The notes beneath the pieces were generated by a model. That model had not been told where the DNA came from. It saw only the letters and a list, made by a program, of their open reading frames with translations, and ran no database searches. Both the position numbers and the translations under genes were made by a program. DNA of 64,000 nt from Clostridium ganghwense (lineage in GTDB: Bacteria; Bacillota; Clostridia; Clostridiales; Clostridiaceae), in assembly GCF_026735165.1 (NCBI RefSeq), contig NZ_JAPQES010000001.1, forward strand, positions 868,001-932,000, given 5' to 3'. Below, piece by piece: positions 8,798 to 15,700 of this stretch; position 1 is the stretch's first letter; each line of letters opens with the position of its first letter.

Positions 8798-9691
8798 ATG
8801 AAAAATTTGTTAAACAAAATTTTTTTACTTATTTTAGTTGTAGTATGTATTGCTTTTTCAGGATGTTCAAAAGAAAAAACTTCTTCTAATACCAAAACTC
8901 CAAATAAAAAAATACCTATTGCAGTATCTATAGTACCTGAAGAAACTTTTGTAAAAGCAGTTGGTGGAAATTTAATAGATGTTGTAACTATGATTCCATC
9001 AGGACAAAGTCCCGAAAATTTTCAACCTACACCTGATCTTATAGAAAAATTCAGCAAATCTGAACTATACTTCCCAATAGGTGTTCCTACTGAGAAATCA
9101 TCTATTTTACCTAAAGCAAAAGATTTAAATTCAGATCTTAAAATTGTTAATTTAGCAAAAGAAGTTTCAAAAGTTTATCCAGATAGAGAATTTGCACCTG
9201 AAAAACGTGACCCTCATATATGGTTATCTCCAAAACGAGTAAAGATTATGATTAATATAATTAAAGATGAATTATCTAAAATAGATCCAAATAATAAATC
9301 TGTTTACGAAAAAAACGCAGGAGAATATATCCAAAAACTTGATAAACTTGATAGTGATATAAAAACCTCTTTAACTAAATTAAAGAATAAAACCCTAATT
9401 GTATATCACCCTGCTTTTGGTTATTTATGTGATGACTACGGCTTAGAAATGATATCTTTGGAGAATGAAGGAAAGGAAGCACCCCCTCAAGATTTGCAAC
9501 AAACTATAGATGCAGCCAAGACCAAGGGAATAAAAGCTATATTTTATCAACAAGAAATTGACAGTAGACAATCTAAAACTTTTGCTGAAGAAATAGGCGG
9601 TAAGACCGAATTAATAGCTCCTCTTGCACCTAACTATATAGAAAATCTTGAAAAAATAGCTGATACCTTTCGCCAAGTGTTAACACAGTAA
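8798..9691 (+). CDS. TroA/ZnuA-type metal-binding lipoprotein (cluster A-I SBP), orphan
   Basis: Predicted 297 aa lipoprotein with signal residues 1-22 and lipobox AFSGC. It has the long helical backbone and paired domains of Zn/Mn-binding proteins of ABC importers. The metal-ligand positions DPHIWLSP and YHPAFGY keep their histidines and an acidic residue is available in QQEIDSRQ. The first family histidine, usually in a DPHxYEPxP segment, is missing: the region reads SGQSPENFQPTPD. The histidine-rich loop of ZnuA is also absent. No permease or ATPase gene is adjacent. It may serve a transporter elsewhere or act in another way. AGGAGG precedes the start. Confidence 0.85.
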   Translation: MKNLLNKIFLLILVVVCIAFSGCSKEKTSSNTKTPNKKIPIAVSIVPEETFVKAVGGNLIDVVTMIPSGQSPENFQPTPDLIEKFSKSELYFPIGVPTEKSSILPKAKDLNSDLKIVNLAKEVSKVYPDREFAPEKRDPHIWLSPKRVKIMINIIKDELSKIDPNNKSVYEKNAGEYIQKLDKLDSDIKTSLTKLKNKTLIVYHPAFGYLCDDYGLEMISLENEGKEAPPQDLQQTIDAAKTKGIKAIFYQQEIDSRQSKTFAEEIGGKTELIAPLAPNYIENLEKIADTFRQVLTQ

Positions 9692-9749
9692 CAAATTAAC
9701 TTTGTCATTTATGATATACAGCTATTTATTATACTACTATTAATTTAAT

Positions 9750-9796
9750 CCTTAATAAAAGGTAATAACTAATTAACGTTCTACCTTTTATTAGGG
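9750..9796. terminator. Bidirectional terminator
   Basis: CCTTAATAAAAGGTA pairs with TACCTTTTATTAGGG across a 17-nt loop. It serves the converging SBP gene (plus) and the fec-type operon (minus). Confidence 0.75.
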
Positions 9797-9799
9797 CTT

Positions 9800-10576
9800 T
9801 TATGCACTCCATGGTACTACTACCGTTTTTCCCGCTCTAGTTTTATCAACTGTAATAGACATATCATACAAATTACTAAGGTACCTTTCACATATTATAT
9901 CCTCAGGGTTTCCTTTCATCAATAAACAACCATTTTTTATCATTATAATATCATCACAATAATTAAGAGCAAGATTTGGATCATGAATATTTATTATGGC
10001 AGTTATTTTTTTAGTCTTAACTACGTGTTTAATCATCTCCATTATCACAATTTGATTTTTGTAATCCAAATGTGAAGTTGGTTCATCTAATAATACTATT
10101 GGAGTATCTTGGTATATAGCGCGAGCCATTAATACCATTTGTCTTTCTCCACCACTTAGTTCGTTAAATCTCTTGTGACATAGGTGACTAATCTTTAAAC
10201 TATTTAGTATTTTTATAACATCATTTTCATCCTTCTTTTTAGGAGCTCCTAGGAAATTTGTTCTTGAAACTTTAGCCATTAAAACTATATCCAAAACTGT
10301 ATATGGAAAAACCACACTCATCTGCTGAGGTACAACACTTATATTTCTAGCTACCTGCTTACATTTCATTTCATACACCGATTTTCCTTTAATTAAAACT
10401 TCTCCTTTTTTAGGTTGTAAAATACCTTGAATACATTTTAATAATGTAGTTTTTCCTGTTCCATTTTGTCCTAGTATACAGCAAATTTTACCTTCACCAA
10501 CGGAAAAGCTTATATTTTTTAATATTTGTGTTTCACCATAATAAAAAGAAATACCATTAACATTTAAAATATCCAT
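9800..10576 (-). CDS. Metal-chelate ABC transporter ATPase (FecE/BtuD family)
   Basis: 258 aa ATPase of a siderophore/cobalamin-type importer. Walker A GQNGTGKTT (around residues 36-44), Q-loop VVPQQ, signature LSGGERQ, Walker B VLLDEPTSHLD and switch His in NIHDPN are all intact. It is the last gene of the SBP-permease-ATPase operon, 25 bp after the permease. The substrate may be iron-siderophore, haem, corrinoid, or another chelated metal; the adjacent NTPase-methyltransferase gene does not fit the usual iron-only operons. Confidence 0.93.
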   Translation of the reverse strand: MDILNVNGISFYYGETQILKNISFSVGEGKICCILGQNGTGKTTLLKCIQGILQPKKGEVLIKGKSVYEMKCKQVARNISVVPQQMSVVFPYTVLDIVLMAKVSRTNFLGAPKKKDENDVIKILNSLKISHLCHKRFNELSGGERQMVLMARAIYQDTPIVLLDEPTSHLDYKNQIVIMEMIKHVVKTKKITAIINIHDPNLALNYCDDIIMIKNGCLLMKGNPEDIICERYLSNLYDMSITVDKTRAGKTVVVPWSA

Positions 10577-10601
10577 ATATACTCACATCCTATTATTTTT
10601 C

Positions 10602-11618
10602 TTAACCAAACCACTTTTTCTTATTATACTTAATTAAAAGATATCCCAAAAATGGTGCACCAACACAAGATGTAAGAATACTTATTGGAATCTCTCCCGG
10701 GAAAATAGTTCTTGCAACAATATCCATAATTAGTGTAAATAAAGCGCCAAATATAGCTGAAAACGGAATTAAGACTTTATTCTCAGGTCCTACCATAAAT
10801 CTGGCTATGTGTGGTATTATAAGTGATATCCATCCTATGATACCGCAGTAAGCTATTGATGATGCTGTCATGCACGTTGAAAATAAAATAAGAATGATTC
10901 TTATTTTTTTAACATTAATCCCAAGAGATATAGCTTCCTCCTCTTCTAAAGATAAAATATCAATATACCATCTAATCATATAAATAACTAAAAGACATAT
11001 AACAAATATAGGTGTAGCTTGTATTACATTATTCCAAGTTACTTTATTAAAAGCACCAAGACTCCAAAATGTTATTGCAGGCAGCTGAGTATAAGGGTCT
11101 GCAATATATTTTAAAATAGAATTACCTGCAGAAAACAAGGATGATATTACTATTCCAGCCAACACCAAGGATGTTATAGAATTGTAATGATTTTTAGTTC
11201 CTATTCCTAATGCAACTAAAACAGCAAATAAAGCAAAAGCAAAAGCAATAGCTTGTATTAAAAATATAGAAGATCCAAATCCTATAATTGCTATACCTGC
11301 GCCAAAACTGGCTGCTGGAGATATTCCTAGAACATCTGGAGAAACAAGTGGATTTCTAAAAACTCCTTGAAATACAGTTCCTGTAACACCTAATACTGCT
11401 CCAACCATAGCTGCCATTATAGTTCTTGGTACTCGTATTATCCAAAATGCTACATATGCAGTTTGCGTATCAGCATTTAACTGCAAACTCATTATCTTAG
11501 CTTTTATTAAATACAGTATTGTACTCATAGAAATATTATATCTACCTACACTAAAGGATATAAACACACATAAAATAAGTAATACTGAAGCTGAAAAAAA
11601 CCTTTTCTTGTGTTTCAT
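10602..11618 (-). CDS. Metal-chelate ABC transporter permease (FecCD/BtuC family)
   Basis: 338 aa polytopic permease with the roughly ten helices of the FecCD/BtuC fold. The conserved stretch RVPRTIMAAMVGAVLGVTG, the NPLVSPDVLGISPAASFGA region and the cytoplasmic coupling area GIIGWISLIIPHIARFMVGP are diagnostic. Only one permease gene is present, so it probably works as a homodimer. It lies between the binding-protein gene (44 bp gap) and the ATPase gene (25 bp gap). Confidence 0.94.
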   Translation of the reverse strand: MKHKKRFFSASVLLILCVFISFSVGRYNISMSTILYLIKAKIMSLQLNADTQTAYVAFWIIRVPRTIMAAMVGAVLGVTGTVFQGVFRNPLVSPDVLGISPAASFGAGIAIIGFGSSIFLIQAIAFAFALFAVLVALGIGTKNHYNSITSLVLAGIVISSLFSAGNSILKYIADPYTQLPAITFWSLGAFNKVTWNNVIQATPIFVICLLVIYMIRWYIDILSLEEEEAISLGINVKKIRIILILFSTCMTASSIAYCGIIGWISLIIPHIARFMVGPENKVLIPFSAIFGALFTLIMDIVARTIFPGEIPISILTSCVGAPFLGYLLIKYNKKKWFG

Positions 11619-11662
11619 CTAATAAATTAGTCCTTTCTTATATTTGATATATAAATATTTTA

Positions 11663-12730
11663 TTATTTTTCTAATTTCCCACCTAGTTCTGCAAAATCTT
11701 TTCCAAAAAAACCTTTAAAAAATTCATTTGATTCCTTATTAATATCTACATCTTTAAATTTTTCTAGATTGATAGTTTTGGCAGTCCAAAGCACGCCTAA
11801 AACTGTTTGTACGGACGGATAATCCCAAGGTATTAAATTGGATGGAAATCTATATACCTTTTTATTTTTCACTGCACTAATGTTCTTCCATCTTGGATCT
11901 TTTAGTACGTCTTCAGGACCTATAGTACGTGAATACTGCGGTATAAAAATTATATCTGGATTCCACTTTAAAATTTGCTCAGGAGATATCTTTACCCAAC
12001 TATTTCCATGAAGTTCTGAGGAAACATTTCTTCCACCTGAGATATCAATCATAAAATTCTGATACATATTATCTGAACAAGTATTTAAAATATCAGATCC
12101 TGCAAAATAAACCTTTGGCTTATCTTCATTCTTTATATCTTTGACTCTATCTTTAACCATAGCAATAGTATTATCATAATATTTTATGAATTTTTCTCCT
12201 ATTTCTTCTTTGCCTAAAGCTATACTTAAATTTAAAATAGTATCTTTAATGCCTTCAATATCTTCTCCAACAGCAATAAAAACTTTAACTCCTGAATTTT
12301 CTAAAATTTCTAAATTGCCTTTCATAGACGCAGACATTATAACTAGATCAGGCTTTAGTGACATTATCTGTTCAATATTTGGATTTTTTGTATTTCCTAG
12401 ACAATCAGGTATCTCTGCTATATTAGGTATTATTTTCTTTACAAATCTTAATTCTATATTTTTTTTAGTACCTGCCCCTACAATTTTATTTTCTGAATCA
12501 AGTGCACAAACATAACTCATACAAGGTGGAAATACAACAATTTTTTCTGCTGGCTTGTCTAAGGTTATTTCTCTTCCTATTCCATCTTTAAAAACTAATT
12601 TATTTTCTGTACTAGATTTAGATGCAGAAGCTGTTTTGTTTTTCTCGCCACATCCAGTTATAAAAAATGTTGTTAATAAAAATACTATTACTAAACTAAA
12701 AGAAATTTTGCATTTAAACTTACTATTCAT
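11663..12730 (-). CDS. Metal-chelate-binding lipoprotein (FecB/BtuF family)
   Basis: 355 aa periplasmic-binding-like lipoprotein: signal with lipobox FITGC, short linker, then the start of the family domain FKDGIGREITLDKPAEKIVVFPP. Two lobes with SLKPDLVIMS and WNPDIIFIPQ, a rigid linking helix, and a C-terminal VYRFPSNLIPWDYPSVQTVLG segment. That last segment resembles binding proteins found with molybdate/tungstate- or corrinoid-type cassettes more than classic hydroxamate siderophore binders, but this is an impression only. The gene heads the operon, behind the palindromic sites at 12824-12927. Confidence 0.88.
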   Translation of the reverse strand: MNSKFKCKISFSLVIVFLLTTFFITGCGEKNKTASASKSSTENKLVFKDGIGREITLDKPAEKIVVFPPCMSYVCALDSENKIVGAGTKKNIELRFVKKIIPNIAEIPDCLGNTKNPNIEQIMSLKPDLVIMSASMKGNLEILENSGVKVFIAVGEDIEGIKDTILNLSIALGKEEIGEKFIKYYDNTIAMVKDRVKDIKNEDKPKVYFAGSDILNTCSDNMYQNFMIDISGGRNVSSELHGNSWVKISPEQILKWNPDIIFIPQYSRTIGPEDVLKDPRWKNISAVKNKKVYRFPSNLIPWDYPSVQTVLGVLWTAKTINLEKFKDVDINKESNEFFKGFFGKDFAELGGKLEK

Positions 12731-12823
12731 TTTAATTCCTTCTTCCTATTTATTTGGTATGATTTTTTAACCAAAATTTTATTAGCATTCCCTCAAAGCT
12801 AATTCAGTATTTTTTCAAAATTT

Positions 12824-12836
12824 TATCATATTGATA
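12824..12836. promoter_or_regulatory. Palindromic site TATCA-N3-TGATA, copy 1
   Basis: TATCATATTGATA, between the likely -10 (TATAAT near 12845, minus strand) and the FecB-type gene start. A repressor bound here would block the importer operon. It shares its half-sites with the copies at 12890 and 12909. Confidence 0.5.
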
Positions 12837-12889
12837 TCTATTATATTATGTTTTCTTATCTTTTACCATATTTTAAACAAATATGTAGT

Positions 12890-12927
12890 AATTATCAATT
12901 TGGTAAATAATTATCAATTTGATAATT
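12890..12927. promoter_or_regulatory. Tandem palindromes upstream of the importer operon, copies 2 and 3
   Basis: The perfect 19-bp palindrome AATTATCAATTTGATAATT spans 12909-12927. A second, imperfect copy starts exactly 19 bp earlier (12890) and differs mainly in the right arm (TTGGTAA). The perfect copy overlaps the last codons of the NTPase-methyltransferase gene. The half-sites resemble iron-box DNA (ATTATC/GATAAT) so a Fur-type regulator is possible, but the arrangement is not the standard Fur box. Confidence 0.55.
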
Positions 12928-14197
12928 GAATATTCACCATCAAGCACTCCCTTTTATTAGGAAATACTATCTGGTTTTTATATTTTCCTAAATTTTCATG
13001 TAAAAATTCCTCTATGATTTCTTGTTCTCCTTTAGTTTTTATATTAAAATGATCGTAAAAAAATCTTCTAGTTTCTTCTAAATTCTTAAAATATTGACTA
13101 AACGGAACACTAACTTCCTTACAATCATATAAACATTGTGCATCCTTAAATACATTAAACATATCCTTAATATCATAACTAAATATCCTCTTTTTTCTCC
13201 CTAATCTAGGATATAACTCGTCCACCTTAAAATTTTTATGTTCTTTATGCTTGTAGGTTATTATGTATATTCTATACTTTGTACAATTCATAAGCTTTTT
13301 AATTAAAGCTCCACTATTTACAGCATCTTGGCAAAATGCACAAATAGATATATCGTATTTTTCTTTTACATTTATTGTTGTCCAATCAGCTGTTATGCAC
13401 TTAACATTTTTTATTTCTTTGTCAATCACCTGTTTTCTTATACTTTCACACCCCGAAAAAGATGAATCTACAGCAGTAACCTCTGCACCCATATCAGATA
13501 ATGGGAAAGTAAAAACCCCTGTACCTGAAGCTATATCTAAAACTTTCATCCCCTGAAAACTCTTAAAATCCTTTTTCATCTCATCTATAAAAGCTTCTGG
13601 ATACTTATTTTCTGGATGATTAAGCGCTTCATTATACCATCGCACCTTTTCTTTACTCCATCTTGATATACCTTTGGTTTTTATTCTTACATTCCATCCA
13701 ATTAGAATATGGATTATATATTCTTCTAAGCTTTCTCTATTTTCTTTTGTTACTTCTATAACTATCGTATCTTCTCTATTTTTTATATAATCTAGAAAGC
13801 TATTTTTGTGCTTCTTTAGAACTCCCAATACGATTTTTTCTGAATCCAAACATTCCTTGACCACTTTCTGGAATATTAAAGCATCCGCTTCTATAACTCC
13901 TAACTCATCCATAACTATAACTTCTCTATCTATAAGACTATTTTGTATAATTTGCACTCCTATATCGTCAAACACTGTAGTATATTTTTGTTTATTTTCG
14001 TTTGTAATTTTAATCGTTCCTATTTCATAGCCATAACTACCATCATATAAGGAAATCATTTGATAAGTTTTTTTGTTATCCCGTAGTAGTCCCTCAGTTT
14101 TAAATCCTCCAATAGAATTATAAAGCTTCTCTAAAACTTTTTTTAACAATGTACTCTTCCCAACTCCTATTGCTCCTGTTAAAAATAAGTTTTTCAT
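12914..14197 (-). CDS. Fusion of THEP1-like nucleoside-triphosphatase and SAM-dependent methyltransferase
   Basis: 427 aa, two domains. Residues 1-168 look like the THEP1/DUF265 P-loop NTPases: Walker A GAIGVGKST (8-16), a GGFKTEGLLR segment, and Walker B plus sensor VIVMDELGVIEADALIF (93-109). Residues about 185-427 look like a class I methyltransferase: motif I VLDIASGTG (219-227), acidic strand end VTAVDSS, then ITADW and a ICAFCQDAV region. No frameshift or stop separates them. The start follows GGAGGTGAGG. The gene sits 183 bp before the FecBCD-type importer on the same strand, so modification of, or energy-linked work on, a metal chelate or cofactor is a reasonable guess. Substrates of both domains are unknown. 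Confidence 0.8.
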   Translation of the reverse strand: MKNLFLTGAIGVGKSTLLKKVLEKLYNSIGGFKTEGLLRDNKKTYQMISLYDGSYGYEIGTIKITNENKQKYTTVFDDIGVQIIQNSLIDREVIVMDELGVIEADALIFQKVVKECLDSEKIVLGVLKKHKNSFLDYIKNREDTIVIEVTKENRESLEEYIIHILIGWNVRIKTKGISRWSKEKVRWYNEALNHPENKYPEAFIDEMKKDFKSFQGMKVLDIASGTGVFTFPLSDMGAEVTAVDSSFSGCESIRKQVIDKEIKNVKCITADWTTINVKEKYDISICAFCQDAVNSGALIKKLMNCTKYRIYIITYKHKEHKNFKVDELYPRLGRKKRIFSYDIKDMFNVFKDAQCLYDCKEVSVPFSQYFKNLEETRRFFYDHFNIKTKGEQEIIEEFLHENLGKYKNQIVFPNKRECLMVNIQLSN

Positions 14198-14241
14198 ATC
14201 CTCACCTCCATAGTTTGTTATTTTATATGTATAAATCTTTT

Positions 14242-14271
14242 TCTATACAATTCTTGCATTTTTTATGCCAA
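14242..14271 (-). promoter_or_regulatory. Candidate promoter of the NTPase-methyltransferase gene
   Basis: Minus strand: TTGGCA, 18 nt, TATAGA fits sigma-A. The same place reads TGGCAT-N5-ATGCA (14255-14270), which keeps the GG/GC spacing of sigma-54 promoters (TGGCAC-N5-TTGCW). Only a start-site map can tell. Confidence 0.35.
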
Positions 14272-14322
14272 TTAAAAGCTTATTTTGTATTCATCATGAT
14301 TTCTAACTAAAAACAAAAAAAA

Positions 14323-14348
14323 ATGTTGAATATTTATATATTCAACAT
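14323..14348 (-). terminator. Hairpin with T-run of unknown origin
   Basis: ATGTTGAATAT and ATATTCAACAT form a stem of about 11 bp followed on the minus strand by TTTTTTTTG. It lies after tRNA-Trp and its own terminator, with only a 14-codon ORF in between. It may be a second terminator. Confidence 0.5.
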
Positions 14349-14459
14349 ACGACTCTTATTTTACAGTTATTCTAATTCCGTTATTTCTTTTTTTGCACAT
14401 CTATTTAGGTATTTCTAACTCGTGAAAACAAATAAAATCTATTTTTTCAAAAAAGTAAA

Positions 14460-14490
14460 AAGCCAGTAGAATTATTGATTCTACTGACTT
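14460..14490 (-). terminator. Terminator of tRNA-Trp
   Basis: A CAGTAGAAT/ATTCTACTG stem, 5 bp past the CCA end of tRNA-Trp, with a T-run on the minus strand. Confidence 0.8.
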
Positions 14491-14495
14491 ATCTT

Positions 14496-14571
14496 TGGCA
14501 GGGGCACCAGGACTCGAACCCGGAACCAATGGTTTTGGAGACCACTACTCTACCAATTGAGCCATACCCCT
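14496..14571 (-). tRNA. trnW: tRNA-Trp (CCA anticodon)
   Basis: A 76-nt cloverleaf with encoded 3' CCA. Acceptor AGGGGTA pairs with TGCCCCT with one loose end pair, T-loop TTCGAGTC, anticodon loop CTCCAAA giving CCA for UGG codons. It is a single tRNA with its own promoter (14586-14614) and terminator. Confidence 0.97.
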
Positions 14572-14585
14572 TCACAACGAAATTA

Positions 14586-14614
14586 ATTATAGCATGCCTT
14601 TCACATATATGCAA
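14586..14614 (-). promoter_or_regulatory. Promoter of tRNA-Trp
   Basis: Minus strand: TTGCAT, 17 nt, TATAAT, 15 bp before the tRNA 5' end. Confidence 0.55.
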
Positions 14615-14697
14615 TAGTTTTTTTTAAAAAATTTTATTTTTTTATCTTTATGACAAAACCTAAGTATTAATACTACATTGTCTACTTGGAACCTGCC

Positions 14698-14723
14698 GCC
14701 TGATACCTATTATAGTACCAGGC
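14698..14723. repeat. GC-rich REP/MITE-like palindrome
   Basis: GCCTGATAC and GTACCAGGC pair with one mismatch around an 8-nt loop. It is clearly richer in G+C than its surroundings and has no adjacent T-run of terminator type. It lies just after the CBS-ACT gene on the minus strand, so a weak terminator remains possible. Confidence 0.4.
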
Positions 14724-14764
14724 ACATAATTCCTAATCTCTATACTAACTATTCATTGTAATAT

Positions 14765-15388
14765 CTAATCTTGTACATTAAACCCTGCTTCCTTTATCTT
14801 TCTCACTATAATATCGAAGTTATCAGGCTTTATTCTAATAATTATTTCCCTTAAATTAAAAGCACTTTCTAGATTAATTACAACTGTACTTATTATATTT
14901 CCACCATTTTGACTTATTATCTTTGAAATTTTTGAAAGTTGTCCTTTAGTTTCATGAGTTATTATTGACATTTTCTTTCCTTTATTTATTCCTAACACCT
15001 CAGTAAATTGACGAAATACTATTTTATGAGTTATTATTCCTTGAAATTTTTTATACTTATCTACCACTGCTACAAAAGGTGTATGCCCTTTTCCAAGTAA
15101 TATAATTGCATCTTCCAATTGCTGAGTAGGTTTTACAAGGGGTAACTCTTTTGTCATTAAGTCTTCTACTACTAATTTTGATAAAAGTTCTTCTTTATCG
15201 CCATCCACTTCAAAAATAGTTTCATAAATTCTCTCTTTAGATATTGAACCATATAACTTATCTCTTTCTGCTACTGGAATAGATAAAAGATCATTTTTCT
15301 TAATCAATTCCAAAGCTTTTTTAGCAGACTCCTTAAGTGATATAGTAGTTAGTCTTTCTTTTGATAATACTACATTACTTACTAACAT
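14765..15388 (-). CDS. CBS-domain pair plus ACT-like domain protein
   Basis: 207 aa soluble regulatory protein. Two CBS domains cover about residues 8-70 and 78-132 (LLSIPVAERDKLYGSISKE; VEDLMTKELPLVKPTQQLEDAI). They usually bind adenine nucleotides. Residues about 138-205 form an ACT-type fold (SIITHETKGQLSKISKIISQNGGNI), which usually binds an amino acid. The layout is that of AcuB-like proteins. It is a single gene between tRNA-Trp and the HD-domain gene. The controlled process is unknown. Confidence 0.85.
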   Translation of the reverse strand: MLVSNVVLSKERLTTISLKESAKKALELIKKNDLLSIPVAERDKLYGSISKERIYETIFEVDGDKEELLSKLVVEDLMTKELPLVKPTQQLEDAIILLGKGHTPFVAVVDKYKKFQGIITHKIVFRQFTEVLGINKGKKMSIITHETKGQLSKISKIISQNGGNIISTVVINLESAFNLREIIIRIKPDNFDIIVRKIKEAGFNVQD

Positions 15389-15700
15389 GCTATCACTCCC
15401 CCTTTATTTGATTTTTTCCCATTTCTAACAATTGTGCCTTACTATTTTAAATTGTAAAGCCAATAGAATTATATGATTTATTTCTCCATTAATACATATA
15501 TATCCTTCAAAATAAAAATATTTAAATTAAATTTTTATCTTAACTTATTTTTCGTACTTATTATAATTAACCTTTATTATATTTTACAACAAAAGTCGTA
15601 AAGCCCATCCCATTCATGGATGGGAGTGTCAAAATCTAAAATAGTATGTTAAAATTATTTCTGAAACCTACATAATTTTAACTTTAAGAGAGGTATAAAA
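15389..15700. other. Intergenic region with possible IS200/IS605 end remnant
   Basis: 312 bp without a gene. It contains divergent 5' regions of the CBS-ACT and HD genes, very AT-rich DNA at 15470-15590 and the GC-richer hairpin at 15604-15624 described separately. No known regulatory RNA was recognised. Confidence 0.6.
15594..15630. mobile_element. Possible right-end remnant of an IS200/IS605-family element
   Basis: The stretch reads GTCGTAAAG, then the hairpin CCCATCC-CATTCAT-GGATGGG (15604-15624), then AGTGTC. An AAGCCCATC...GATGGGAG hairpin just past tnpB is typical of clostridial IS605-group right ends. No tnpA or tnpB remains nearby, so this would be a solo end or a small non-autonomous copy. 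Confidence 0.4.

Noticed and set aside
14353-14400. 14-codon minus-strand frame before the hairpin at 14323
   Set aside because: Very short, no convincing ribosome site; only the following hairpin made it notable.
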